Notes under the pieces: model-generated
Databases searched by the model: none
What the model saw: the letters and a program-made list of their open reading frames with translations, nothing else
What the model was told of the DNA's origin: nothing
Shown: piece after piece, positions 20,980-31,778 of the stretch
Position numbering within the stretch: position 1 is the first letter of the stretch
How the letters are laid out: every line of letters begins with the position of its first letter
From: Clostridia bacterium UC5.1-1D2
GTDB lineage: Bacteria > Bacillota > Clostridia > Lachnospirales > Lachnospiraceae
Direction: 5' to 3'
DNA length: 64,000 nt
Assembly (NCBI GenBank): GCA_001304855.1
Contig: BBZN01000013.1
Location: 1-64,000 of the forward strand
Translations under genes and position numbers: made by a program

Positions 20980-22068
20980 ATGAAAAAATTTGGCTGTACT
21001 ATTAGCATCGGCATTAACTGTATCATTGACAGCATGCGGCGGCAGCGCTTCGGCGCCCTCCGGGACTGCTGCTGCGCCGGCAGCAGAAAATAAAGAAACC
21101 GGCACAGAAGCGGCCTCCGGGGAGGCGGATTCCACAGAGGCGGCTCAGGAACAGGAGAGCGGGGGGATTGTCCCCGATTATCTGGAATTCTTCAGCGGCT
21201 CTCAGGGAGGAAGCTGGTATCAGGTAGGCTCCCAGCTTGCAGCCATTGCCCAGGAGGCCACGGGCGTCACCTCCAAGGTAGCGGCAGGAGGCGGTTCGGC
21301 CAATCCCGACACACTTCAGAACGGAGAGGGATATTTCGGACTGGTTTACAGCGGCGTCGGGTATCAGGCCTACATGGGAGAGGGAGAGTACACAGAACCC
21401 CACGACAGCCTCAGGGCAGTTATCTCCATGTATTCCATGCCGTTTTTGATTGTCGCCCTTCAGAATGACGATTCCGTTAACAGCGTCTATGACCTGGCTG
21501 ATAAGGACTTGTCTCTTGGAAAGGCAGGACAGACAGGCTATATCATTGCCCAGGAAGTGCTGAAAGCACATGGAATCGATATCGAGGGAGATACATTTAC
21601 AGGCATCAACAGCCTGCTGGGGGATTCGGAGCGCATGGATATGCTGAGGGACCGCCAGCTGGACGCCATCACAGGCTTCTTCCTCTGGACAACTCCACTC
21701 TTCAAAGTATGAGCATGACGCCTGGAATTAAGCTTATCAGCATGGATGAGAAGGTGATAGGGGAGGTTCAGAAAAATGTTCCCGGCCTGGAGAAGATAAC
21801 CATCGCCCCCAAATCCTTTGATGAGAACCAGGAGGAGGAGATTGTCACTGTTGCAGCGATCACTTCCCTGTACTGCCGCGCGGATCTGGACGAGGAGCTG
21901 GTTTATAAAATCACCAAGGCTGTCTATGAAAATGCTCAGTCTCTGTATCAGTTCTTCGGCGAGGAGAACAGCGTCATAACAGACAACCCTGTGGCCGGTA
22001 TCGACGAGGGCATGCCGCTTCATCCGGGCGCTGAGAGATTCTACAAGGAGATTGGCCTTATAAAATAA
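20980..22068 (+). CDS. TAXI-family TRAP substrate-binding lipoprotein 2 (two frameshifts)
   Basis: Second TAXI lipoprotein of the operon, about 362 residues. ATG 20980 follows AAGGAGAGA; with the extra T near 20988 removed the start reads MKKLAVLLASALTVSLTACG, a good lipobox. TAXI hallmarks: FSGSQGGSWYQVGSQLAAIA and AAGGGSANPDTLQNG; the end PLHPGAERFYKEIG is typical. Another shift lies near 21690. It is clearly divergent from the first binding protein, so the two systems may take different ligands. Confidence 0.85.
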
Positions 22069-22141
22069 AACCGGGCGCCGCATCTGCTCTCAGGCCGGAA
22101 GCCAGGCCGTAAAAAGGGCCAGGCGGGCCGGAGCGCCATCC

Positions 22142-22198
22142 GATGCTTCTTGTCCGGCGGTTAGCCGGGCAAGAAGATACGCCGTCCTGAACAATTAC
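22142..22198. repeat. Copy of the short hairpin repeat inside the operon
   Basis: CTTCTTGTCCGGC and GCCGGGCAAGAAG form a near-perfect 13-bp stem, and the sequence through CCTGAACAATTAC matches the right half of 6527-6629. The left terminal repeat is missing. It lies in the 157-base gap before the second permease and could lower expression of downstream genes. Confidence 0.6.
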
Positions 22199-22225
22199 AA
22201 TTTTTCTACGAAATGAGGTCAAGAC

Positions 22226-24163
22226 ATGAGCAATCTTCAAGAAAAGACAGGGTTCTTTGAATACGCTGTGATGCAGAAACGACTGTCTTACCGGTCTGTG
22301 CTGGCTATGTTCCTAAGCGCTGTCTCAGTCTTTATGGTAGTTTACTTTCTGGTGACTGCCTTCTGCGGCACGCCGGTGGCCATCGCACACCGGCTGCTGT
22401 TTGTGCTGTTTATTATGCTGCTGGCTTTCTTCCTGCATCCCACGAAGCGAAAGAGCTGGGAGGAGCCGCTGGTTTTATGGTCCGTCTATGATTTTATCTG
22501 CATCATTCTGGCAGTTGCTTGTGTTGTCTATTACATCAGCGATTTGGATAACTGGCAGCTGCGCATGTTCCGTCCAAGCAGACTGGATACTGTGTTCGGT
22601 TCCATCTTCATCTTTCTGGTATTGGATATTACCCGCAGAGTGGTGGGTATGACCATGTTCTGCGTAGTCCTGTTTTTTGGAATCCATACCTGCTTTGCCA
22701 ACTATTTTCCCGGCTTTTTAAAGACGGCTCCCACTTCCTGGGTGCGGATTGTAGATATACTGGTAAGCGATCAGGGAATTTTCTCGGAGCCTGTCCAATC
22801 CATGGCATCCTACATCATATTGTTTCTGCTTTTTGGTTCAATTCTGGAGGAGAGCGGGGCGGGACGGTATTTTATTGATATTGCCTATGCGGTGGGAGGG
22901 AGGTTTACGGCAGGCCCTGCCAAGACCGCCGCTATTTCCAGCGCCTTTTTTGGAAGCATATCCGGCAGTTCCGTGTCCAATGTGGTGTCAACGGGCTGCT
23001 TTACGATCCCTCTTATGAAATCAACCGGCTATACGGCGGAGGAGGCCGGGGCTACGGGAGGCGGTGGCCTCCACAGGGGGAAATTATATGCCTCCCATTA
23101 TGGGGGCGGTGGCTTTTGTGATGGCCCAGTACCTGAAGGTGCCTTACATACAGATTGTAAAATTTGCCATTATACCGGCGCTGCTCTACTACATTGCCCT
23201 GCTTACCTACATACATTTCGACGGTTTGAAAAAGGGAGTCCGCCCCATGGATAAGGCGGGGCTGCCCTCGCTGAAAAAGGGCATTCTGGAGGGCGGACAT
23301 TTAATCCTGGCCCTGGTGTGCCTGGTGATATTTCTGGTTTACGGATATACCACCAGCATGGGAGCCTTCTGGGGAGTTGTTACGCTGTTTGTACTCACCT
23401 TTGTGCGCAGGAATACAAGGCTGAAGCCAGGCAGATGATCCGCTCCTTTGAAAAGACGGCCAAGACGGCTATTTCGGTGGGCATCGCCTGTGCGGCGGCC
23501 GGCATTATCATAGGATGCATGTATTCCTCGGGACTGAGCGTAAGCCTGTCCTCCATCATCATAAAGGCGGCTGACGGAAGCCTGCTGATTACCCTGATCT
23601 ATACGGCCTTGTTTTCCCTGGTTCTGGGCTGCGGAATGCCGTCGGTGGGCGTTTACCTGATTCTGGTTACCACCATCATACCTGCAGTGACCCAGATGGG
23701 AGTTACGCCTATAGCGGCACATTTCTTTGCCTTTTATTTTGCGGTAATATCCAATATCACGCCGCCTGTGTGCGTAGCGGCTTTTGCCGGAGCCGCCATT
23801 GCGGAGGCCTCGCCTATGAAAACAGGGTTCAAGGCATTTACCATTGGCATAGCGGCCTATATTATTCCTTTTCTGTTTGTATATCATCCGGCCACCCTTG
23901 CCATCGGCACTGCGGGAGAAATAGCAGTGGCGGTTATAGACGGAGTCATCGCAGTTACCTGTCTGGCGGTCTGTGTGGCAGGGTATATATCCCGTAAACT
24001 GAATATACTGGAGCGGATTCTGGCTTTTGCGGTCTGTGTGCTTGTGGTTATGCCTTTTTCAGTCTCCAATCTGATCGCTTACAGTATTTTTGCAGTGATT
24101 ACAGCAATACAGGTGACGGCATGGGCCAGGAGAAGAAGAGGAGACATAACTAAGCGCTTATAG
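22226..24163 (+). CDS. TRAP transporter fused permease 2, TAXI type (two frameshifts)
   Basis: Second fused TRAP permease, about 646 residues, many membrane helices. Conserved blocks SGSSVSNVVSTGCFTIPLMK, STGGNYMPPIMGAVAFVMA and SNITPPVCVAAFAGAAIAEA match permease 1 at the same places. Frame changes near 23057 (one G gained) and near 23432 (one base lost). It follows its own binding protein, so the operon has two complete TAXI-TRAP systems. Confidence 0.9.
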
Positions 24164-24179
24164 TGAGGAGGAATATAAA

Positions 24180-25845
24180 ATGGAATATTTTACAAAACAA
24201 TATATGACAGGCCCTGAGGGGGCCCACAGGCGGGCGGTATATAAGGCCATGGGATTTACGGACAAAGACCTTTCCCAGCCCCTGATTGCCGTGGTGAACA
24301 GCTGGGGCGAGGTCTGTCCGGGACATTTTGGGCTGAATATGCTGACCCAGAAGGTGAAGGAGGGCGTGTGGCAGGCGGGAGCCACCCCGGTGGAGTTCTG
24401 CACCATATCCCAGTGCGGCACCCTGACCCTGGGACTGGACGGCATACGCTACGACCTGGCTACCAGGGAGATGGTCGCCTTTGATATAGAAACCATCGTC
24501 CATTCTCAGATGTTTGACGGCATTGTATTTATGACCGCCTGTGATAAGGTTGTACCCGGCATGCTTATTGCGGCTGCAAGGCTGAACCTGCTTCTATCTT
24601 TGTGTGTGCGGGAACAATGGAGGCGGGCAGTCTCAATGGGGAGGCGTTTTCCCTGTCGGATCTGGATGAAAAGATTATGGGCGGCTATCATGCAGGTCGT
24701 GTGTCCGCAGAGGAGATAGCGGCTATGGAGGACAGGGCCTGTCCCACCTGGGGAGCCTGCCCTCTCATGGGGACTGCCAATACCATGCAGTGCCTGGCGG
24801 AAGCTCTTGGGATGACGCTTCCGGGAGCCGCCACGATGATAGCCACCTCCTCTGAACTGCTGCGCTCCGCCAAGCTCAGCGGCAACCAGATTGTAAAACT
24901 GGTTGAGAAGGAGATACGGGCCGGCGATATCATGACCCTGCCTGCGCTGGAAAATATGATCACCATGATGATGGTACTGGGCGGTTCCACCAATTCTGTG
25001 GTACATATTCTGTCTCTGGCTGAGGAACTGGGCTACGGGGATGTGATTACGCTGGATAAAATATCGCAGATAAGCAAAAAGACTCCCTGCCTTGTAAATG
25101 TTAAGCCAAACGGTCCTTACCATCTGACAGATTTTGAACGGTCCGGCGGTATGCCTGCGGCGCTTAAGGAGGTGCGCAGCTGCCTTAACACAGAGGTACT
25201 GACAGTCACCTGCAAAACCATGGCTGAGAATATGGAAGCGCCCCTGAAATATGAGCCTGACCGTAAGGTTCTCTATTCCTTTGAGGAGCCTATCTCCAAA
25301 GACGGAGGAATTGCAGTGCTTTATGGAAACATTGCAACAGGAGGCGCCATCCTGCGCCAGTCCGCCCGTTACAGGGATAACCTGTACCACAAAGGGCCCG
25401 CCAGTTTTCGACAGTCAGGAGGAGGCCCTTGCCGCCCTTCATGAGAACAAGGTGAAGGGGGGAGATGTGATGGTAGTCCGCTTTGAGGGGCTGCGGGGGC
25501 CCGGGCATGCCGGATATCTATGCGGTCCAGGCAACGGTCTGCGGCATGGGCCTGGATAAGGATGTGGCTGTGATTACAGACGCCAGATTCTCAGGCTTTG
25601 CCCGGGGCTTCGGGGTCTGCCAGATTACGCCGGAGGCGGCTAAGGGAGGGCCTTTGGCCTATCTCAGAGACGGGGATATGATAACCATTGATGTGGCGGG
25701 CCGCACCATCGATGTGGAGAACCAGGATATTTTTAAGGAGAGGGAGCCTGCGGCCAATCCCAAGGACGCAAACACCTACAAAGGCGTTTTGAATCTTTTC
25801 AGGAAATATGGCGGACCGGCAAATAAAGGCGCCCGTTTGGATTAA
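24180..25845 (+). CDS. IlvD/Edd family dehydratase (three frameshifts)
   Basis: About 555 residues, normal for dihydroxy-acid, phosphogluconate and sugar-acid dehydratases. The start ATG follows AGGAGGAATATAAA. Iron-sulfur Cys are in ISQCGT (near 24411), MTACDK (near 24533) and TWGACPLMGTANTM; the conserved C-terminal SGFARG (near 25590) is present. In this setting, with transporters for an acid and oxidoreductases, it most likely dehydrates a sugar acid or hydroxy acid to a 2-keto acid, not valine/isoleucine precursors; no ilv genes are near. Shifts near 24593, 25405 and 25498. Confidence 0.85.
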
Positions 25846-25865
25846 AAGAGAAGGGATGAAAGTGT

Positions 25866-26066
25866 ATGCAAATAGAGAAGAAAAAGGCGGAGAGGATGGA
25901 ATGGGTGTTTATCGCCGGGCTCATAATACCGGTGATTATCCTGGGTAAGATGAAGCTGCATCAGCGAAACCTGGCTCAGTTTCTGGTTATCAGCCTCATC
26001 TGTGTGATTGCTGTTTTGACGGGCTATTTCTTTTTCTGTAAATCGGCGGATAAGAAAGATGATTAA
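25866..26066 (+). CDS. Small two-helix membrane protein
   Basis: 66 residues with two hydrophobic segments (about 13-27 and 37-55) and a Lys/Asp tail. ATG 25866 is preceded by GAAGGGATGAAAG. No family recognised. It sits between the dehydratase and the flavoprotein in the operon; it could anchor or assist the flavoprotein, but nothing shows this directly. Confidence 0.6.
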   Translation: MQIEKKKAERMEWVFIAGLIIPVIILGKMKLHQRNLAQFLVISLICVIAVLTGYFFFCKSADKKDD

Positions 26067-26084
26067 ATACACTTGAGGTAGAAC

Positions 26085-28134
26085 ATGAAGGAAGGACAAT
26101 ATCGCTACTGTGATACGGATGTGACAGTCCGATCATATAATACAGTCATCGTGGGCACAGGGGCGGCCGGATATAACGCCGCCGACCGTCTGTACCAATA
26201 TGGGCAGCAGGATATTGCCATGGTGACGGAAAACCGGCTTTCAGGCACATCCCGCAATACCGGTTCGGACAAGCAGACCTATTATAAGCTGTCTATGTCC
26301 GGCTGTGAGCCTGACAGCGTGGCAGCCATGGCCCAGGTGTTCTTCGACGGGCAGTGCGTGGACGGGGAGCACGCACTGTGTGAGGCGGCTTTATCTGCCA
26401 GGTGTTTCCTGCGGCTGGTGGAGCTGGGCGTTCCCTTTCCCCACAACCGTTACGGAGAGTACGTGGGCTACAAGACAGACCATGATCCAGCTGCCGGGCT
26501 ACCAGCGTAGGCCCCTACACATCCAGGGTGATGACGGAATGTCTGGAACGGTCTGTGGTGCAAAAGGGGATAAAGGTTTACGGACATCACCAGGTCCTGC
26601 GCATTTTAACAGACAGGGGCAGTGTGAGAGGTCTTATGTGCCTGAACAGACAGACCAACGAATACGAGCTGTTCTGCTGCAGAAATATAGTCTTTGCCAC
26701 GGGAGGCCCGGCAGGTATGTATGCAGGCAGCGCCTATCCCGTGGGACATTACGGCGCTACCGGCGTGGCCTTTGAGGCAGGGGCTATAGGTAAGAATCTT
26801 ACAGAGTGGCAGTTTGGCCTGGCCTCCCTTAAACCCAGATGGAATGTAAGCGGCTCCTATATGCAGGTACTGCCGAGAATCGTATCTACGGACCGGGAGG
26901 GTAAAGAGCCAAGAGAATTCCTTGAGGATTATTTTAAGGACAGAGGGGAAATGCTGTCAAAACTGTTTCTCAAAGGCTATCAGTGGCCCTTTGACGTGCG
27001 CAAGGTAATGAAGGGCAGCTCTGTCATCGATCTGCTGATATACAGGGAAACGTGTCTGAAGGGCAGGCGGGTATTTCTGGATTTCAGGGAGAATCCGGGA
27101 GGCCGGGAGATCGACTACAGCCGGCTCTCGGATGAGGCCAGAGACTACCTGGAGCGGGCGGGAGCCTGCTTTGGAAAGCCGGTTGAGCGTCTTTTGCATA
27201 TGAACGCGCCTGCTGTGAGCTTTTACATGGACAAGGGCGTAGATTTAAAGAGTGAAATGCTGGAGATTGCTCTTTGCGCCCAGCACAACAACGGCGGCTT
27301 ATCGGTGGACAGCTGGTGGCAGACAAATATTGAAGGTCTTTTTGCCGTAGGGGAGGCGGGAGGAACCCACGGCGTCTACCGTCCGGGAGGAAGCGCCCTG
27401 AACGCGGGGCAGGTAGGATCTACAAGGGCTGCCCAGTATATTGCTGCAAAGGGACGGGGGGAGGCTGCTGCGCCGGAGGAACTGTTCCGGCGCTGCGGCA
27501 GTGAGATAGATGAAATTTTTGCCCTGGGAGCGCAGGCGCTGTCCGGCGGCGGGGGGGAGGAAATGAATCTGCAGAACCTCAGAAGCTGTGCGGCAGAGCG
27601 GATGAGCCGGGTGGGGGCGGCTATCAGAACGGGGAGGACATTCACAAGACCTGTCAGGAGATCGGCCGGGAGCTCAACTTCTTTAAAGACAGGGTGAGGA
27701 TTGGAGGGCCGGAGCAGCTGGGCCCTATGTTCCGGCTGAGAGAAACCCTTATCTGCCAGTATGTGTACCTCAGCGCCATGGAGGATTACATAAACCACGG
27801 AGGCCGTTCCAGAGGCAGCGCCTCTACACGGACAGGGAGGGAGAGCTGCCGGACCCCTCTCTTCCCGAAATGTTCCGCTTCCGCCTGGACGGCGGCCTTC
27901 TCAAAAATATGGTTCAGGAGGTGGAGCTTCACAGGGAACCTGCCGCTTTTTCTGGAGAAAGGTACGCCCCATACCTGAGAAAGACGATTTTTTTGAAAAT
28001 GTGTGGAGAAGCTACCGGAGCAGCAGGAATATCTATTAGCAGCGGTTCAGACCGCGGGAGAATTGGTGCAGGAGAGAGGGGTAAGCCGGTTTACAAGGCT
28101 CCTTCTGCACCATCCTGTTGCTATCCAGTTTTAA
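26085..28134 (+). CDS. FAD-dependent oxidoreductase, fumarate reductase flavoprotein-like (several frameshifts)
   Basis: About 684 residues in the FAD_binding_2 (SdhA/FrdA/AprA-like) family. The dinucleotide site is TVIVGTGAAGYNAADRL; NIVFATGGPAGMY and EGLFAVGEAGGTHGVYRPGG with ALNAGQVGS are the later FAD contacts. It should oxidise or reduce a C-C bond next to a carboxylate or carbonyl. Losses near 26495, 27628, 27815, 27962 and 28015; after repair the C-terminus reads on as a helical tail ending PVAIQF at 28134. No iron-sulfur subunit accompanies it. Confidence 0.85.
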
Positions 28135-28193
28135 GAATTTATGGAAAGATTTCCCGTTAGATGGTATGATTAAGGCAAAAAGGGGTGGAATGA

Positions 28194-29192
28194 ATGGTAG
28201 GAATTCGTGACGTTGCCAAATATGCAGGGGTTTCCCCCAGCACTGTCTCCAGAGCATTGTCAGGCGTGGCTTTCGTGGAGCCTGAGACAAAGGAGAGAGT
28301 ATTGAAGGCAGTGAACGCCTTAAATTATAAGCCGAATCTGGCAGCCAGGAGCCTGAAGAAGGGCGGAAGCAAGCTGATAGGACTCATTATTCCCGATATA
28401 ATGAATCCCTATTATCCGGAAGTGGTCAGGTATATGGAATCCTGCGCAACAAAGGCAGGCTATTCCCTGATTCTGTGCGACGCCTGGGAGACGCCGGGAA
28501 GGAGAAAGAATATTTTGAAACGCTGAAGTACCTTTTTGTAGATGGGATTCTCTATATTGCATCTACGGAGGATATCGGCCACGTGAAGGAGTATGTGGGT
28601 GAAATCCCCATGATTATTGTAAACCGTGTGTTTGACGTGGACGCGCCCTGTATCAACATAGATAATGCAGATGCAGCTTATCAGGCTGTGAACTGTCTGG
28701 CAGCCAACGGACACAGGAAGATCGCGCTCTACATAAATGACAAGGACAGGCAGTACAACCGGGAGCGACTGGAGGGAGCTCCGGGTATTTGAGGAGTACG
28801 GAATCAGGGATTATGAAAAGTACATCATCCGCGACGTGGAGTCGGAGGAGGATGCCTACTATAAGACACTGGAGCTGATGCGCCAGGAGGAGAGGCCTAC
28901 GGGAATTTTCATGTTCAATGATTTTATGGCTTATGGGGTATACAGGGGCATAACGAAAAGCGGGCTTAAGATACCGGATGATATTTCTGTAGTGGGGTTT
29001 GACGATATTCCCCAGGTGAAATATCTGGATCCGCCCCTCACAACCCTGCGCCATTCCCTGGCGGACACCGCAGGAATTATTTTTGAACGGTTGATGGAAC
29101 AGATTAAAACACAGACCTGTGCTCCCAGGAGCCTGACCTTTTTTAAAGGGCGGCTTATCGAACGGGAGTCGGTGAGAAAGATAGAGTCTTAG
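28194..29192 (+). CDS. LacI-family transcriptional regulator (two frameshifts)
   Basis: About 333 residues. N-terminal helix-turn-helix IRDVAKYAGVSPSTVSRALSG and hinge helix with NLAARSLKKG, followed by a periplasmic-binding-protein-like sensor domain (IGLIIPDIMNPYYPEVV; ISVVGFDDIPQVKYLDPPLT). The two GAAAnCGrTTTC operators at 13100 and 13141 are the expected type of target, so it probably represses the operon that contains it and is induced by a pathway intermediate. Shifts near 28485 and 28778. Confidence 0.9.
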
Positions 29193-29201
29193 GAGGAAAA
29201 T

Positions 29202-29578
29202 ATGGAGAAGGTTAATATTTGGGAGATCGAGGGGACGGAGTTTCCAGCGGGAAGGCGGACCCGGGTGATACTGGGAGAGAACGGAGCCATGAGAGGAGAG
29301 AAGTTCTGCCAGGGGTATGTGGTTATTTACAAAGGAGGAGGAATACCTGCCACGACCATGAGACGGTAGAGTCCTACACTATCTTAAGGGGAGTGGGGGA
29401 AATGGAGGTGGACGGCGGGAAACAGACGGTAAGAGAGGGGGACTGTGTCTTTATTCCCGCAGGACAGAGCCATGCACTCCGCAACACAGGAGATGAGGAG
29501 ATGCATATGATGTTTGTCTACGCCCCGGATATAATCGTGGATCACTGGGCGCAGGAACAGAGCGGAGATCTGAAATAG
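29202..29578 (+). CDS. Cupin domain protein 2 (one frameshift)
   Basis: About 125 residues; ATG 29202 follows AGGAGGAAAAT. The reconstructed core CHDHETVESYTILRGVGEME and CVFIPAGQSHALRNTGDEE shows the two cupin motifs with metal-binding His/Glu. One base is lost near 29350. It is the last gene of the operon, ten bases after the repressor gene. Likely an isomerase or sensor of the unknown pathway. Confidence 0.8.
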
Positions 29579-29606
29579 GAGTCCGGCCTTTTGATAAATT
29601 GCCGAA

Positions 29607-29646
29607 AATTAACAATTTTCTACAATAATTAACAAATTTCTACAAT
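29607..29646 (+). promoter_or_regulatory. Two-turn 20-bp direct repeat, probable LytTR binding site
   Basis: AATTAACAATTTTCTACAAT (29607-29626) is followed at once by AATTAACAAATTTCTACAAT (29627-29646), 19 of 20 bases identical. LytTR regulators bind direct repeats spaced by two helical turns, and a LytTR gene starts 89 bases downstream. Confidence 0.65.
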
Positions 29647-29734
29647 AAACCGCCTGTTTTCAACATTTATAAACTAAAACTCGCTGTAGAGGTGTAAACT
29701 AGATAATAAAATTGCAGCATGGGGATAGATTTAT

Positions 29735-30460
29735 ATGATTCATATAGCAGTTTGCGACGATGAGTTGAATGTATGTTACCAGTTGGAGGAATACATTAAA
29801 CAGTATAAGGACAGGCGGGAAATAGAACTGGAAATTTTTAACAGGACAAGTGAGTTTGAGAAGGCGCTGAAGGAGCGTTTTTTTGACATTATTTTTTTGG
29901 ATGTGGTTATGAAGGATCGTACCGGCATTCAGTTGGGGGAATTTATCCGGGAGAAGCTGAAGAATGATTCCAGCCTGCTGGTTTACATGTCGGGATACGG
30001 GGAGGAGTATGCCCTGGATTTATTCCAGTTCCAGCCTTTTCACTTCCTGAAGAAACCGATCGAGGCCGGGGAGTTCCGTAAGGTGTTCTACAAGGCTTGG
30101 GACCGGGTCCGGGGAGATACGGGGATATTTGAATTTAAATCCAGCCGTACCATATACCGCCTTCCCTTAAAGGATATCATGTATTTTGAGGGGGATAACC
30201 GGCGGGTAAGAATTGCAACGGAGGATAATGTCTATTACTGCTATTCAACCATAGAGAAGCTTTTTTCTAAAATTAATATGGAGCAGTACGGCTTTGTCCG
30301 CCTCCACAAGTCCTACGCGGTAAACATGCGGTACGTAGCTGCATTCAGCGTCCGCATGGTCACTTTATTTGACAGCACTGAGTTCACCATCAGCGCCCCT
30401 TTCCGGGAAAACGCGCAGAAGCGCTACAATGTTTTCAGCGAGAAATTGAAGCAGGGATAA
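29735..30460 (+). CDS. LytTR-family response regulator
   Basis: Intact, 241 residues. Receiver domain: acidic pocket AVCDDE, phosphorylation Asp in IIFLDVVMKDRTG, conserved Lys in FHFLKKPIEAG. C-terminal LytTR DNA-binding domain (SSRTIYRLPLKDIMYFEGDN; FVRLHKSYAVNMRYV). Such regulators control cell-surface, peptide or competence genes. No histidine kinase is encoded in the window, so its partner is elsewhere. The direct repeat at 29607 suggests it controls itself. Confidence 0.9.
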   Translation: MIHIAVCDDELNVCYQLEEYIKQYKDRREIELEIFNRTSEFEKALKERFFDIIFLDVVMKDRTGIQLGEFIREKLKNDSSLLVYMSGYGEEYALDLFQFQPFHFLKKPIEAGEFRKVFYKAWDRVRGDTGIFEFKSSRTIYRLPLKDIMYFEGDNRRVRIATEDNVYYCYSTIEKLFSKINMEQYGFVRLHKSYAVNMRYVAAFSVRMVTLFDSTEFTISAPFRENAQKRYNVFSEKLKQG

Positions 30461-30526
30461 CATTTCCGGGAACTGTGAATATTCGCTGTCCCCGAAGCGC
30501 ATACTAATTCCGGAGGTGATGACAGT

Positions 30527-30700
30527 ATGAGTCCCAAGGAATTAAATTATGTTGAGGATGCCTTAAGCCATGAGAAGTTTTTAAAGACGCAGTGCCAGGA
30601 GGCAATCCAGAATCTTCAGGATCCAACCCTTAAGAACCAGGTGCAGCAGATGACAGAGAAACATCAGCAGATTTTTGACAATTTCTACAATCTTGTATAA
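30527..30700 (+). CDS. Small spore-coat-associated protein, 57 residues
   Basis: ATG 30527 follows a near-perfect GGAGGTGAT site. Helical, charged protein with one Cys (LKTQCQEAIQNLQDP). It is paired with the CotF-like gene 14 bases downstream, a pairing common in Clostridia, where it is thought to be part of the coat. Too short for ordinary gene calling. Function is inferred from the neighbour. Confidence 0.65.
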   Translation: MSPKELNYVEDALSHEKFLKTQCQEAIQNLQDPTLKNQVQQMTEKHQQIFDNFYNLV

Positions 30701-30714
30701 GGAGGAAACAGAAT

Positions 30715-30960
30715 ATGGATGACAAGTGTATTATGGAGAACCTTCTCCTGACTACAAAGGGCGTATGCGACCTTTATATGCATGGAACCATCGAATCCTC
30801 CACAGCCAATGTGCATCAGGCCTTTGACCAGGCTCTGAGTGACAGTTTGTGCATGCAGGATGAGATTTATAAGCAGATGTCCGCAAAAGGCTGGTATCAG
30901 ACGGAGCAGGCTGAACAGCAGAAGCTTCAGAAAGTTAAGAACCAGTTCGCCGGTATGTAA
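30715..30960 (+). CDS. CotF-like spore coat protein
   Basis: 81 residues; ATG 30715 after AAGGAGGAAACAG. MENLLLTTKGVCDLYMHGTI and ALSDSLCMQDEIYKQMSAKG match the Coat_F family pattern. Helical and soluble. It would be deposited on the developing spore surface. Supports a spore-forming host. A strong terminator follows. Confidence 0.8.
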   Translation: MDDKCIMENLLLTTKGVCDLYMHGTIESSTANVHQAFDQALSDSLCMQDEIYKQMSAKGWYQTEQAEQQKLQKVKNQFAGM

Positions 30961-30981
30961 GAAGAACTCCGGTGTGACGGA

Positions 30982-31027
30982 AAAAGGCAGGTATCGGAAG
31001 GGATAATCCTTCGGATACCTGCCTTTT
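30982..31027 (+). terminator. Strong terminator after the coat genes
   Basis: AAAGGCAGGTATCGGAAGGA and its inverted copy (one mismatch) form a 20-bp stem with a three-base loop, ending in TTTT. It can work in both directions, so it also ends the minus-strand gene that follows. Confidence 0.9.
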
Positions 31028-31054
31028 GATATGCCGGAATCAAAGGAGTTCAGG

Positions 31055-31659
31055 CTAAGGACGTTCGTAGATTCCTTTGATAATTTCTATGGTTTTATCC
31101 ATCCCCAGCCTGCTTAAATTGAAAAGCATCTGGTGGGAATCTATATTACCCCATTTGCGGCGGGTATAGTTCTCATAATAGGTTTTACGCCTGCGGTCCG
31201 TGGACTTTATGGCGCTGACCGCATCCCGCTCGGAGAAGTTGTACCGCTCCATAATCCGGCGCACTCTGTCCTCCATGGAAGCGCAGAGAAATACATCGAT
31301 GAGGTCGGGATAACTGCGAAGCACATAGTCGCCGCAGCGTCCCACAATAATACAGGGGCCTTTTCTGGCCAGGGCCTCTATGATAATAGTCTGGGTTACA
31401 TAGGTGCTGTCGTTTAAGGAAAGCCCGTATCCTGTGACGGAGTTGGGCTCCTTGGGAATCTGATAGGTTGCAAGAAAGGTAGTGAGGCAGATTCATCCAC
31501 TTTTTCAATGCTTACAGGAGATTGTCCCATTTTTTCAGCAGCCATTTCCACCAGATTTCTGTCATAGAGGGGAATATTCAAGATCTCCGACAGCTTCTGG
31601 GCCACCTCATGACCTCCGCTTCCGAATTGACGGGCTATGGTAATAATCTTATGGCTCAT
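31055..31659 (-). CDS. Cytidylate kinase-like family protein (one frameshift)
   Basis: About 201 residues on the minus strand. Start after GGAAAGGAGTGGAACT. The nucleotide-binding loop is ITIARQFGSGGHEVAQKLSE, then IPLYDRNLVEMAAEKMG and IIVGRCGDYVLR, the pattern of the cytidylate-kinase-like P-loop family widespread in Firmicutes. The true substrate is not known; it is not the housekeeping Cmk. One T is lost near 31468. Confidence 0.8.
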
Positions 31660-31778
31660 AGTTCCACTCCTTTCCCGGGGGTATCTGATGTAAAATATAC
31701 AAATGTGTTTCTATATAATCTATTATAACCTACTATTTACACAAAAGATACTAAATTTTAGGGAAATTGTGTGGAAAA

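Noticed and set aside
13655-28134. Operon genes as true pseudogenes
   Set aside because: Every break is repaired by one base with full conservation of motifs on both sides, and housekeeping genes elsewhere show the same pattern.
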